DNA of 39,099 nt from Streptomyces prunicolor NBRC 13075 (GTDB lineage Bacteria; Actinomycetota; Actinomycetes; Streptomycetales; Streptomycetaceae): the NCBI RefSeq assembly GCF_000367365.1, contig NZ_BARF01000118.1:1-39099 (forward strand). The letters run 5' to 3'. Both the position numbers and the translations under genes were made by a program. How positions within the stretch are numbered: the stretch's first letter is position 1; every line of letters starts with the position of its first letter. A model generated the notes under the pieces. The model was not told the DNA's origin, ran no database searches, and was given only the letters and a program-made list of their open reading frames with translations. This document shows, piece after piece, positions 1 to 7,880 of this stretch.

Positions 1-45
1 CGCCGCAGCCGATCGACGGCACTTCCCGGCACTTCAGCGGAGCGC

Positions 46-765
46 CTAGCGGCGGGCGCGGGCCGTCTGGTTGCGCCGGGTCAGCCACAGGGTGCCCGCC
101 GCGCCCGCGAGCAGGACCGTGCCGCCGAGCGTGCCGAGGGCGATGACGGAGTCGTCGGGGCCGGTCTTCGGGAGCGTGCCGCTGGAGTCCGTACCGGTGC
201 CGGAGCCGGTGGAGCCCGTGGTGCCCGTCGAGCCGCTGGATCCCGACGAACCGCCTGCCGCCGTCACGTCCAGCGTGAGGGACGGGCCGGGGCTGTTGGT
301 GGGGGTGCAGGTCGTCGTCGTACCGAGGGCCTTGATGGTGAGGACGGCCGCGGTGAACGTGACCTTGCCGGTCGCCTTCGGGGTGTACGTACCCGTCAAG
401 TCGTTGATTTTGATGGGGGTGTTGGCGGGGATCGCGGCCTGGTTGGCCGGGCCCGACACCGCGACCGTGCCGCTGTCCGCGCCGCCCAGTTTGATGGTGG
501 CGCTCGGGCTCATCGCGCCCTTGCCGAGTTCGACGGGGCTGGAGGAGACACCCTTCTGCCAGGACATGGTGAGCTTGTAGCCGCTGCCGCTCTTGACACC
601 CTTGATGTCGATCGGCGAGACGGCGGTCTTGACGCCGATGGGCGTCTGGCACTTGTAGTTGACGTCGACCACGTCGGCCCGGGCTGCTGGGGCGGCCATG
701 AATACCGCCGAGCCGGCCAGGGCCGCGACGGACGCGAGCGCTGCGGTTCGTTTCTGGTACGACAC
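46..765 (-). CDS. LPKTG-anchored secreted surface protein
   Basis: The 239-residue product has a signal peptide at about residues 1-30 (KR near the start, an Ala-rich core, cleavage near ARA-DVV). A beta-rich extracellular domain spans about 31-168, with Cys39 and Cys153 placed to form one disulphide. A Gly/Ser/Thr linker covers 170-196, followed by LPKTG at 198-202, a hydrophobic span at about 206-229 and a basic tail ending RARR. This is the full architecture of a sortase substrate that is covalently attached to peptidoglycan. The N-terminal domain, starting with a VNYKC motif, resembles the DUF6801 type common in actinobacterial surface proteins, but that assignment is tentative. The start has a GAGGGG-type ribosome site just upstream. 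No sortase gene is in the window, so a housekeeping SrtE-type enzyme elsewhere is assumed. The binding partner is unknown. Confidence 0.85.
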   Translation of the reverse strand: MSYQKRTAALASVAALAGSAVFMAAPAARADVVDVNYKCQTPIGVKTAVSPIDIKGVKSGSGYKLTMSWQKGVSSSPVELGKGAMSPSATIKLGGADSGTVAVSGPANQAAIPANTPIKINDLTGTYTPKATGKVTFTAAVLTIKALGTTTTCTPTNSPGPSLTLDVTAAGGSSGSSGSTGTTGSTGSGTGTDSSGTLPKTGPDDSVIALGTLGGTVLLAGAAGTLWLTRRNQTARARR

Positions 766-1092
766 GGTCCCCTCATTCCTGACGGCACATCAGATCGGCC
801 GTCAAGGTACGCCCGGGGTCGTGAGGAAGGAAGACAAGGCGCACGCCGGAGTTGTGACGATCCGGCGTACGTGAGGGGGTGATTGAGGAGGGGTGAGCGG
901 GAAGGAGGGGGCGAGCGGGCGGGGTGGGCGGGCCGGCTGACGTGACCGCGGGTAACCCGAGGTGAGCGTCGGCCTGGCAGACCGGCGGACCGGCCGAGCG
1001 GGGCGGACGGACAAGCCGAGCGGGGGGCGGGGACCGGCCGAGCAGGCGCACGGACCGGCCGGACAGAGGGACGAGGGCCGGCCGGACAGGCC
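766..1092. other. Intergenic region, 327 bp, with tandem repeats
   Basis: No convincing gene was seen. The part next to the LPKTG gene should carry its promoter. The part next to the anti-sigma gene carries the 22-bp repeats listed separately. Open frames here are compositional artefacts rich in Pro and Arg with no ribosome site. Confidence 0.6.
987..1065. repeat. 22-bp-period tandem repeat, about 3.5 units
   Basis: A GGAC(CG/AA)GCCG core recurs at 987, 1009, 1031 and 1052, with spacings of 22, 22 and 21 bp. It lies just 3' of the anti-sigma ATPase gene (minus strand). It may be part of the transcript tail or simple replication slippage. Confidence 0.7.
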
Positions 1093-1620
1093 CTAGGCCG
1101 GCGCGCCCAGCTCCGCCCAGACCGTCTTGCCGGTGACTCCCGGGGCGCGGACGACCCCCCAGTCCAGGCACAGCCGCTGCACGATGAACATGCCGTGGCC
1201 GCCGGGGCGGCCCGCGCGGTGCGGGGTTCTGGGGGCGGGCTGGCCCGTGCCGCGGTCGGAGACCTCGACCCGGATCACCTTCTTGTCGCAGGTGATCCAC
1301 ATCTCGTCCGGGCCCTCGGCGTGCAGACAGGCGTTGGTGACCAGCTCGGAGACGACAAGGAGCACGTCCTCGGCGGCGGCACGCCGGTCGGCGCCCTCGG
1401 CGGGCAGCCAGCCCCAGGCGTACAGGGCCTGGCGGGCGAAGTCGCGGGCCAGCGGTACGACCCCGCTCTCCCCCGCGAAACTGAGCCTGCGGGTGTCCCG
1501 GCCCACGGCTGGCTCGGCGTCGTCCCCGACGGACGGCACGGCAGCGCCTCCGGCGGGCGCCTCCGCGGCGCCACCGGACTCCGGGCGGTCGCCCGGCGGG
1601 TAGGGCCGGGTGGTGCTCAT
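1093..1620 (-). CDS. prsI: Anti-sigma factor, RsbW/SpoIIAB-like serine kinase (PrsI-type)
   Basis: The 175-residue protein has a HATPase_c-type fold. The N box is at about 88-100 (SELVTNACLH, with Glu92 and Asn96), the G1 box is DRGTG at 122-126, and the G2 glycine lid is GGHGM at 140-144. The first 50 residues are a Pro/Ala/Gly-rich, probably disordered extension. The family binds its cognate sigma factor and phosphorylates an STAS antagonist; it acts in the cytoplasm. The STAS gene lies directly upstream on the same strand, and a SigB/F-class sigma gene is divergent from it, so the three likely form one partner switch. In Streptomyces coelicolor the same trio beside hut genes is known as PrsI/ArsI/SigI; the name is transferred from this arrangement. 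A 230-bp gap with a 22-bp tandem duplication separates it from the STAS gene, so it may have its own promoter. Confidence 0.8.
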   Translation of the reverse strand: MSTTRPYPPGDRPESGGAAEAPAGGAAVPSVGDDAEPAVGRDTRRLSFAGESGVVPLARDFARQALYAWGWLPAEGADRRAAAEDVLLVVSELVTNACLHAEGPDEMWITCDKKVIRVEVSDRGTGQPAPRTPHRAGRPGGHGMFIVQRLCLDWGVVRAPGVTGKTVWAELGAPA

Positions 1621-1661
1621 CAGCGCTTCACCTCACCGATTCACCGGTTCACGATTCACAA

Positions 1662-1705
1662 GTCGGTACGTATTCAAGAGTCAGTCGGTACGTGTTCAAG
1701 AGTCA
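1662..1705. repeat. Perfectly abutting 22-bp direct repeat, two units
   Basis: Units 1662-1683 and 1684-1705 differ at one base (TACGTATTC versus TACGTGTTC), and a partial third unit (GTACGTG) follows. The repeat lies in the gap between the STAS and anti-sigma genes, 40-85 bp upstream of the anti-sigma start, so a role in its expression is possible. Short ATTCAC-type repeats sit between it and the start codon. Confidence 0.8.
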
Positions 1706-1850
1706 GTACGTGGATCAGGAACGATTTCGTCGCTCACGGTCTCGACAGGTTCAGATGTTCTCCTGCCCGAGCGAACCGGCAAAACACCCCTTACTCGGCA
1801 CGGAAGACGAGGCACGGGGAATCCGCCGGTCGCGCGGGGAGGAACGGGGC

Positions 1851-2228
1851 TCAGCCGGACTCGTCGGCGAGGGCGGCCCCAAGGGTGTCGTGGACGGTGA
1901 AGACCGCATCCGCCCCGGTGATCTCGAACACGCGCGCCACCGCGGGCTTCATCCCCGCGAGGTGCACCCCGCCGCCTGCGGCATCCGCCTTCAGGCGCGC
2001 GCCGAGCAGTACGTTCAGGCCCGTGGAGTCGCAGAACTCCAGCCGTGAGCAGTCCACGACGAGCCGTGCGTACCCATGGGCGAGCAGGTCCTCCAGCGGC
2101 TCGCGCAACAGATCGGCGGTGTGGTGATCCAACTCACCCGCCGGTGTCACGACAGCGCTCAGGCCCTGTTTCCGCACCTCGACCAGAAGCCGGCCAGACT
2201 GTGCGCTGCCGACCGTCCCGCGGTCCAT
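1851..2228 (-). CDS. arsI: Anti-anti-sigma factor, STAS domain (ArsI-type)
   Basis: The product is 125 residues, one STAS domain covering nearly the whole chain. The hallmark loop is FCDSTGLNVLLG with Ser68 as the expected phosphorylation site, preceded by the VVDCSRLEF strand. Known relatives (SpoIIAA, RsbV, BldG) bind the anti-sigma kinase when unphosphorylated and so free the sigma factor. The kinase gene is downstream on the same strand and the sigma gene is divergent upstream. The start has GGGAGAGAG upstream, and that purine stretch belongs to a 26-bp repeat, so a second Shine-Dalgarno-like copy lies further upstream. Confidence in the family is high; pairing with this particular kinase is inferred from position. 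Confidence 0.85.
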   Translation of the reverse strand: MDRGTVGSAQSGRLLVEVRKQGLSAVVTPAGELDHHTADLLREPLEDLLAHGYARLVVDCSRLEFCDSTGLNVLLGARLKADAAGGGVHLAGMKPAVARVFEITGADAVFTVHDTLGAALADESG

Positions 2229-2576
2229 GCCGTCTCTCTCCCGAGGTCGTAGCTGTTGACCTCTTCCCGAGGTCGTGGCTGTTGACGTTCGCCCTGGAAC
2301 ACTACGCCTTCCTCACACTCTCCAACACCCGAACAACCGCCCATAAGCGGACATATGGGCGCACAGCGCACTTGCGGCGGGCTCCGGAAAACGGGTAGGG
2401 CTAGTAGAGACAAGTATTTGGACATTCGATACGACGGACAAGTCCGGCCACCGACCGGCTCTCGCCCCGACTGTCGATACGACCGACCGACCGACACGAC
2501 CGGCTTTGGAGGCGCCGCACTCCGCAGTGCACGCACCGGCTTCGGCAGCCATATGCCGAGAACGATGGAGGACGCC
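2229..2576. promoter_or_regulatory. Divergent promoter region between STAS and sigma genes
   Basis: This 348-bp stretch has no credible gene. It must hold the promoters of both the STAS gene (minus) and the sigma gene (plus). It is locally AT-richer around 2330-2430. A 26-bp tandem repeat is at 2240-2286. A GGGTAG hexamer at about 2394 resembles the minus-10 of SigB-class promoters, but no matching GTTT-type minus-35 is seen at proper spacing, so no promoter is called. Confidence 0.5.
2240..2286. repeat. 26-bp tandem repeat carrying duplicated Shine-Dalgarno
   Basis: A 21-bp core starting CCCGAGGTCGT recurs at 2240-2260 and 2266-2286 with one mismatch. Read on the minus strand each unit ends in a GGGA(A)GAG purine run; the promoter-distal copy is the apparent ribosome site of the STAS gene. 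Confidence 0.75.
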
Positions 2577-3458
2577 ATGTCACCCCGGCTCGACGCATCG
2601 CCTACCCCGACAGCGACGTCGACACCCCCACCGGCACAACTGGATCCCAATCCCATCGAGGGGCTCCCCGAGATCCCCCCGTACGACGAGATCGGCGCCG
2701 TCGACGCACGGGCGCTCTCCAAGACCCTCTTCGAGCGGCTGGAATCGCTCGAGGAAGGGACGCACGAGTACTCGTACGTCCGCAACACGCTCGTCGAGCT
2801 CAACCTCGCGCTGGTCAAGTTCGCCGCCTCCCGCTTCCGCTCGCGCAGCGAGCCGATGGAGGACATCATCCAGGTCGGCACCATCGGCCTGATCAAGGCG
2901 ATCGACCGCTTCGAACTCAGTCGCGGCGTCGAGTTCCCCACCTTCGCGATGCCAACCATCATGGGTGAGATCAAGCGCTTCTTCCGCGACACCTCGTGGT
3001 CCGTGCGCGTCCCGCGCCGGCTGCAGGAACTCCGGCTCGACCTGGCCAAGGCCGGCGACGAACTGGCCCAGCAACTCGACCGCGCCCCCACGGTGGCCGA
3101 GTTGGCGAAGCGCCTGAAGCTCTCCAGGGACGAGGTCGTCGAGGGCATGGCGGCGTCAAATGCCTACACGGCCAGCTCACTTGACGCCCAGCCCGAGGAG
3201 GACGACTCCGAGGGCGCGCTGGCGGACCGGATCGGCTACGAGGACCACGGGCTCGAAGGCATCGAGTACGTCGAGTCGTTGAAGCCGCTGATCGCCGAAC
3301 TCCCGCACCGGGACCGGCAGATCCTCTCCCTGCGCTTCGTCGCCAACATGACGCAGTCGGAGATCGGCGACGAACTGGGCATCTCGCAGATGCATGTGTC
3401 GCGGCTGCTGTCGCGGACACTGGTGCGGCTGCGGAAGGGACTTACGGTCGAGGAGTAG
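2577..3458 (+). CDS. sigI: RNA polymerase sigma factor, SigB/SigF/SigG family (SigI-like)
   Basis: The ATG at 2577 is chosen because GGAGG lies five bases upstream; the frame stays open further 5' but without a ribosome site. The 293-residue product has region 2 (EDIIQVGTIGLIKAIDRFE, then FPTFAMPTIMGEIKRFFRD), region 3 (VRVPRRLQELR to about residue 205) and a region 4 helix-turn-helix (MTQSEIGDELGISQMHVSR). Length and order match stress and sporulation sigma factors of the SigB/F/G group. Such factors direct RNA polymerase to stress promoters and are held by RsbW-like anti-sigma kinases, consistent with the divergent STAS and ATPase genes. Together with the hut genes downstream, the arrangement resembles the sigI locus of S. 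coelicolor; the name is by context, the family by sequence. Confidence 0.88.
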   Translation: MSPRLDASPTPTATSTPPPAQLDPNPIEGLPEIPPYDEIGAVDARALSKTLFERLESLEEGTHEYSYVRNTLVELNLALVKFAASRFRSRSEPMEDIIQVGTIGLIKAIDRFELSRGVEFPTFAMPTIMGEIKRFFRDTSWSVRVPRRLQELRLDLAKAGDELAQQLDRAPTVAELAKRLKLSRDEVVEGMAASNAYTASSLDAQPEEDDSEGALADRIGYEDHGLEGIEYVESLKPLIAELPHRDRQILSLRFVANMTQSEIGDELGISQMHVSRLLSRTLVRLRKGLTVEE

Positions 3459-3482
3459 GCCCGACTTGATTTTCCGGGAGCC

Positions 3483-3509
3483 GGTCTTCCTGGTCTTCCC
3501 GGTCTTCCC
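3483..3509. repeat. 9-bp triplet repeat GGTCTTCCN
   Basis: Three head-to-tail copies of GGTCTTCC(T/C) lie just after the sigma gene stop. Probably slippage; no terminator shape is seen. Confidence 0.6.
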
Positions 3510-3560
3510 CTGCCTGTGCTGAGCGCGGCGCGCGTGTGCGTGCGCCGCGCTCAGGCCGTT

Positions 3561-3600
3561 CCCGGCGTCTTTCGGATCATCCCGGCGTGTTTCGGATCAT
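3561..3600. repeat. Abutting 20-bp direct repeat, two units
   Basis: Units 3561-3580 and 3581-3600 (CCCGGCGTNTTTCGGATCAT) differ at one base. They lie 44-83 bp upstream of the APH-fold gene start, in its likely promoter. Confidence 0.8.
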
Positions 3601-3643
3601 TCGGAGCGTCGGCCAACTCGCCTCCCGGCTACGGTTGTTGCCC

Positions 3644-4573
3644 ATGGCAGCCCCCGAGCCGGACATCACGGACATCGACGAGGCCCTGATCCGGGATCTG
3701 TTGCGCGAGCAGTGCCCCGATCTGGCGGATCGCCCCCTGAAACTCGGCGCGCTCGGCTGGGACAACCAGGTGTGGCGGCTCGGCGACGACCTCGCCGTCC
3801 GCCTGCCGTGGGCGCCGGAGTCCGCGGACGCGCTGCTGCGCAAGGAGTACGCCTGGTTGCCGGGTCTCGCCCCGCACCTTCCGCTGCCGGTTCCGGTCCC
3901 GCAACGCCTCGGTGAACCCTCCGCACGCTTTCCACGCCCCTGGCTCATCACCACCTGGGTACCGGGCGAGCCCGCCGACCGCGCGCCCGTGACGCGCGGC
4001 GCGGAAGCGGCCGTAGCGCTGGCGGACTTCCTGACCGCGCTGCACCGGCCCGCCCCCGAGGGTGCGCCCGAGGGACGGGACCGCGGGGGCCCGCTGGCCG
4101 ACCACGCCGAAGGCTTCGCCCGCGGGCTCGCCTCGGCCACCGAACTGGGCCTGATCCCCGACCCGGACGCCGTCCAGGCGGTCTGGGAGGACGCCGTAGC
4201 CGCCCCCGAGTGGACGGGCCCGCCACTCTGGCTCCACGCCGACCTCCATCCGGCCAACGTCCTTACCAGGAACGGCACTTTCTCCGGTGTGATCGACTTC
4301 GGCGACCTCTGCGCCGGCGACCCCGCCTACGACCTCGCCGCCGCGTGGATCCTGCTGCCGGACGGCGCGGCGGACATCCTCCACGAGGCCTACCGCCCAA
4401 CCCCCGACCCCGCGACCCTGCGCCGCGCACGGGGCTGTGCGGTGCTGCGCGCGCTCGCCGGCCTCCACATCGGGCACGCCGGCGACCACGGGCGCCCCGG
4501 GGGCAAGTCCACGTGGGGGCCACCGGCCCATGCTTCGCTACGGCGCCTCGTCGCATCGCCGACGGGAGGTTGA
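3644..4573 (+). CDS. Aminoglycoside/macrolide phosphotransferase-family kinase (APH fold)
   Basis: The product is 309 residues from ATG 3644. The catalytic loop is HADLHPANVL near residues 197-206 (Brenner-type H-x-D-x4-N), followed by the metal-binding VIDFGDLCAGDPAYDLA near 215-231. The N-lobe has a WDNQVWRLGDDLAVRLP stretch typical of the nucleotide site, and a substrate-lobe segment (PWLITTWVPGEPAD) follows. Family members transfer phosphate from ATP to small hydroxylated molecules; some give antibiotic resistance and many have unknown metabolic substrates. It follows the sigma gene after 185 bp, so it probably has its own promoter. The frame is open upstream of 3644, but that segment overlaps the 20-bp tandem repeat and reads as non-coding. 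Resistance function is not implied by the sequence alone. Confidence 0.85.
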   Translation: MAAPEPDITDIDEALIRDLLREQCPDLADRPLKLGALGWDNQVWRLGDDLAVRLPWAPESADALLRKEYAWLPGLAPHLPLPVPVPQRLGEPSARFPRPWLITTWVPGEPADRAPVTRGAEAAVALADFLTALHRPAPEGAPEGRDRGGPLADHAEGFARGLASATELGLIPDPDAVQAVWEDAVAAPEWTGPPLWLHADLHPANVLTRNGTFSGVIDFGDLCAGDPAYDLAAAWILLPDGAADILHEAYRPTPDPATLRRARGCAVLRALAGLHIGHAGDHGRPGGKSTWGPPAHASLRRLVASPTGG

Positions 4574-4691
4574 GAAAAGGGGGCTCAACTCCCGGAGCAC
4601 GGTGGTAGGACGGGGACCGGCACTAGGACCGACACTACGGACAACGGCCGGGGCGCGGGCCGAACGAGCCACTGCGGGACGGGAGTTGGGC

Positions 4692-5495
4692 ATGGCAGGC
4701 ACCACTGGCATGGCGGCACAGAACATCGACGAGGTCGTGGACGGGCTCGCGGAAATCGTGCGGGAGGCGACGGATACCGGTGACCGGGTCGGGTACTTCG
4801 CGGCGCTGTACCGGCAGGTGACCGTCGAGATCCGCAACGCCATCCACGCCGGGCAGTTCGAGGACGGCCCCCGGATGGACCGCTTCGACACGCTCTTCGG
4901 CAACCGCTACTTCGCCGCGTACGACGCCTGGCGCCGTGACCGGAGCGGGCCGCGCTGCTGGCGCGAGACGTTCGGGCTGCTCGACGACGCCGACACCGTC
5001 ATCGTCCAGCACCTGGTCCTCGGCGTGAACGCCCACATCAACCTCGACCTGGCCGTAGCCGCCGCGGGGACGAGCCCCGGCGCGGACATCCACGCGTTGC
5101 AGCACGACTATCTGCTGGTCAACGACATCCTCGCGGGGGTGGTGCTGGTGCTGGAGGACTCGGTGGGCGCCGTGTCTCCGCTCCTGTCCCTGCTGGACAA
5201 GGTCGGAGGCCGCACCGACGAACAGATCCTCGACTTCAGCATCGTTCAGTCCCGGCAGGAGGCCTGGTACAACACGGTGCTGCTGGCGGGCCAGACGGAG
5301 GCGCAGCGCGAGGCCACGATCGAACGGCTTGATGTCCGGGCGGCGGTGCTCGCGCGGTTGATCGCCCGGCCGGGCCTTCTCGTCCGCCCGGCGCTGGAGC
5401 TGATCCGTCACACGGAGAGCGGTGATGTGGCGGCTGTCATCGCGCATCTGGACGGGGCGATGGAGCGGGGGTCCGCGGGGCGGGCGGCGAGCTGA
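4692..5495 (+). CDS. DUF5995 family protein
   Basis: The start is set at ATG 4692 after GGGAG; the upstream part of the open frame overlaps the kinase gene and is Arg/Ser-rich noise. The 267-residue product is largely alpha-helical with an early IDEVVDGLAEIV helix, a DRVGYFAALYRQVTVEI segment and a GVNAHINLDLAVA motif. These are characteristic of the DUF5995 family, whose function is unknown. The His in NAHINLDLA and nearby acidic residues (DDADTVIVQHL) could form a metal or active site, which is inference. There is no signal peptide or membrane span. It is convergent with the next gene, with 24 bp between stops. Confidence 0.75.
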   Translation: MAGTTGMAAQNIDEVVDGLAEIVREATDTGDRVGYFAALYRQVTVEIRNAIHAGQFEDGPRMDRFDTLFGNRYFAAYDAWRRDRSGPRCWRETFGLLDDADTVIVQHLVLGVNAHINLDLAVAAAGTSPGADIHALQHDYLLVNDILAGVVLVLEDSVGAVSPLLSLLDKVGGRTDEQILDFSIVQSRQEAWYNTVLLAGQTEAQREATIERLDVRAAVLARLIARPGLLVRPALELIRHTESGDVAAVIAHLDGAMERGSAGRAAS

Positions 5496-5519
5496 GGCCC
5501 GGCGGATCGGCCCTCCGCT

Positions 5520-6419
5520 TCAAGACCCCTCGGTGAACAACTCCCGTGCGTCGGCGACCTCGTGGGAGCGGTCGAACCAGGTGCCGAGTTCGTCCAGGTC
5601 TGTGGAGGCGAGGATGCGGTCGCGGACGCTGTCGGGTACGTCGATCTGACGCCGTTGGAAAGTGCGCAGAATGGCCGCCGCCCACCCTTCAGCGCGCCCT
5701 TCCTCCCGGCCTTCCTCCCCGCCTTCACCTCGCACCTGCTCCGCCAGCGGGTGCCGCCAGAAGTACTGGATCGCCGTCATCAGGTCCCTCCACATCTGCT
5801 GGGCCTGGCGGTCTGCCAGGCATGAGTCGACGAACTGCACGAAGACCGCGGCACTGTCCGGGTCGATGGTCCGCAGGGCGGTGGCCAGGTTTTCCAGTAT
5901 GGCTGCGGCCTGCGGGCCACGGCCATGTGTCATCGCCGAAAGCACCGCAAGGGGTACGTCACGTTCGGCCTCGCGTTCGTCCACGATCACCGGCACGTTG
6001 TCCGGTCCGAGGACGAAGGGGCGCACCGTCAGCGAGGGGCACCCGCGTACCCCGAGATGGATGGGCTCCGCCGCCCAGCGGGCCGTGGCGTGGCTCTGGG
6101 TAATGACGATGAGCACGGGCTCGCAGTGGTACTTCTCGTGCAGGTAGCCGAGGTAGTACGGCCAACTACCGCGCTTCCTCTTGTCGATGTCGCCCTGCGA
6201 TTCGACGACGAGGAGGTAGTCCCCTTCGTCGGTCTCCGCCCGGAGCAACGTGTCGACGCGCCTCTCGACCGGTTCGATCTCGGTGAGGTCCACGTTCATG
6301 GCGGCGAACTCACGCGGTTCGGGGAAGGGGATGCGTAACACGCTCTGCAGGGCACGGGTCAGAAGCGCGGGATCCTTCTGGAAGATCCGGTGCAGCGCCT
6401 CGTGCGACGAACTGGGCAT
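5520..6419 (-). CDS. Rpn-type PD-(D/E)XK nuclease/transposase-like protein
   Basis: The 299-residue protein opens with a HEALHRIFQKDPALLTRAL helix pair. A probable PD-(D/E)XK core follows: Asp56 in RRVDTLL and Glu73-x-Gln75 in VVESQGD. A low-complexity EGGEEGREEGRAEG stretch near residue 230 and a helical tail complete it. This layout fits the Rpn (recombination-promoting nuclease) superfamily; the homologues common in Streptomyces are usually left as hypothetical. Its ATG overlaps the TAA stop of the upstream ATPase gene (TAATG), so the two are likely translated together. Catalytic activity is inferred from the residues only; some Streptomyces members may be inactive or defensive. Confidence 0.65.
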   Translation of the reverse strand: MPSSSHEALHRIFQKDPALLTRALQSVLRIPFPEPREFAAMNVDLTEIEPVERRVDTLLRAETDEGDYLLVVESQGDIDKRKRGSWPYYLGYLHEKYHCEPVLIVITQSHATARWAAEPIHLGVRGCPSLTVRPFVLGPDNVPVIVDEREAERDVPLAVLSAMTHGRGPQAAAILENLATALRTIDPDSAAVFVQFVDSCLADRQAQQMWRDLMTAIQYFWRHPLAEQVRGEGGEEGREEGRAEGWAAAILRTFQRRQIDVPDSVRDRILASTDLDELGTWFDRSHEVADARELFTEGS

Positions 6420-6832
6420 TACGCCACCCCCAGTTCACACCAGACGTACTTGCCGCGCTGCCCGTTCCTCGACAGCGGCTGCCACCCCCAGCAGTCGGCG
6501 CACGCCCGCACCAACGCGAGCCCTCTCCCCGCCTCGGCGTCCAGGAGGTTCTCCAACTGGCCCGGCGGTTCAGGAGGTTCGGGGTCCGCATCCCATGCCC
6601 CGACGCGCAGCACGCCCGCCGACCACCGCACGCGGAGCATCACCGGCCCCTCGGTGTGCAGTACAGCGTTGGCCACCAGCTCCGTAGCGAGGAGTTCGAC
6701 GGTGTCCACGACCCGGATGAGGCCGTGCGCGGTGAGGACGAGGCGCAGGGTGCGGCGGCAGACGGTGACGGCACGGCGGTCGTGTGGGACGGAGAGGGAG
6801 TACTCCCAGGGTTCGGGCTCGGTTTCGGGCAT
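6419..6832 (-). CDS. RsbW-like ATP-binding regulatory protein
   Basis: The product is 137 residues from ATG 6832 (GGAG seven bases upstream); the open frame continues 5' into the promoter and is not coding. It is a minimal HATPase: N box ATELVANAVLHTEG near residues 49-62, a GAWDAD segment at the G1 position (degenerate, lacking the usual DxGxG), and AGRGLALV as the G2 lid. Small ATPases of this kind are paired throughout Streptomyces with DUF5753 regulators and DUF397 proteins (abaA- and whiJ-like clusters). Both partners are divergent from it here. Its TAA overlaps the start of the Rpn-like gene. The weak G1 box suggests reduced ATP binding or hydrolysis. Confidence 0.75.
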   Translation of the reverse strand: MPETEPEPWEYSLSVPHDRRAVTVCRRTLRLVLTAHGLIRVVDTVELLATELVANAVLHTEGPVMLRVRWSAGVLRVGAWDADPEPPEPPGQLENLLDAEAGRGLALVRACADCWGWQPLSRNGQRGKYVWCELGVA

Positions 6833-6950
6833 GGGGCAGCTCCGGACGGGGTGAGGTGGGTGATGGGCGTGGGCGGTGGCATTGCCGCAGTCGCCATGGC
6901 AGGGCGGAGCGGTGCGCTTCCGCAGGGTGTGCGTCGCATCACCGACAGTA

Positions 6951-6968
6951 GGGTGTAAATTCATACCC
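6951..6968. promoter_or_regulatory. Imperfect 18-bp palindrome, possible operator
   Basis: GGGTGTAAATTCATACCC pairs in seven of nine positions and sits in the only AT-rich part of the 196-bp divergent gap between the ATPase and HTH genes. It is well placed to control both. Binding by the HTH protein encoded alongside is inference. Confidence 0.4.
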
Positions 6969-7028
6969 TCGCAACCGCCTCGCGTAATCTGACCCCGAAC
7001 GAGGAGTCCCAGAGAGGCAGTTACTCGG

Positions 7029-7880
7029 ATGACCATGCGGAGCCAGCCCACCGCCCGACACGTGCGTCTGGGTTCCGAGTTGCGCAAACTGCGGGAGGCC
7101 GCGGGCAAACCGGCCAAAGAGATCGCCGGGCTCCTCGGGTCGAGTTCGGCGCACATGAGCCAGATCGAAGCCGGTAGTTCGGCGATCAGTGAGGAGCGCC
7201 TACGCAGGCTGGCGGCTCACTGCGCCTGCACGGACGAGGAGTTGATCGAGGCCCTCGTGGCGATGGCGACCGAGCGCACCCGTGGGTGGTGGGACAAGTA
7301 CAAGGGAGTCCTGCCCCAGGTGAACCTGGACGTGGCTGAGGCGGAGCACCACGCGAAGTTCCTGCGGGAAGTCGTCATCACGCACGTCCCAGGGCTGCTC
7401 CAGACACCGGACTACGCGCGGGCGGTGTTCGGGTACATGCGCCCGGAACTGCCGGAGAGCGAGCTCGCGCCCCGGGTGGACCACCGGATGAAACGGCGAG
7501 CCGTCATCGAGGGCGACAACCCGACACCGTACGAGACGATCATCCACGAGTTCGCCCTGCGGATCCGAGTGGCTGACCGCGAGGCATCCATCGCTCAACT
7601 CCGCCGCATCCTGGCCGAGATCGAGCAGGGACACGCCACCGTGCGCGTTATCCCGACCGACCAGGACGGCTTCGCCGGTGCCGGCGCCTCGATGATGTAC
7701 ATGGGCGGTCCACTGGCCCAACTGGACACCGGGCTCAGAGACACCCCAGGCGGGACCATGTTCATCGATGCCGAAGCACAGTTGAAACGGCTCCGAACAC
7801 TCTTCCGTAAGGTGGAGAAGGCGTCGCTGGAACCCACGGCGTCACGGGACTTCATCCACCACCTGACGAAGGAACTGTGA
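7029..7880 (+). CDS. XRE-family HTH regulator with DUF5753 domain
   Basis: The product is 283 residues. The N-terminal HTH is LRKLREAAGKPAKEIAGLLG then SSAHMSQIEAGSS, at about 17-53. A DUF5753 effector domain covers the rest, including the hallmark VPGLLQTPDYARAVF near 120. This class (WhiJ/AbaA-orfA/Scr1-like) represses developmental or antibiotic genes in known cases and is antagonised by small DUF397 partners. The DUF397 gene follows with a GTGA overlap, and the ATPase gene is divergent, giving the classic three-part cluster. An ATG six bases downstream is an alternative start. Confidence 0.88.
   Translation: MTMRSQPTARHVRLGSELRKLREAAGKPAKEIAGLLGSSSAHMSQIEAGSSAISEERLRRLAAHCACTDEELIEALVAMATERTRGWWDKYKGVLPQVNLDVAEAEHHAKFLREVVITHVPGLLQTPDYARAVFGYMRPELPESELAPRVDHRMKRRAVIEGDNPTPYETIIHEFALRIRVADREASIAQLRRILAEIEQGHATVRVIPTDQDGFAGAGASMMYMGGPLAQLDTGLRDTPGGTMFIDAEAQLKRLRTLFRKVEKASLEPTASRDFIHHLTKEL

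Noticed and set aside
2390..2405. GGGTAG hexamer as a SigB-type promoter for the sigma gene
   Set aside because: No GTTT-like minus-35 at 14-16 bp upstream; a single hexamer is not enough.
3644..4573. Calling the APH-fold kinase a resistance gene
   Set aside because: The motif supports only the kinase fold; many such proteins in Streptomyces have metabolic substrates.
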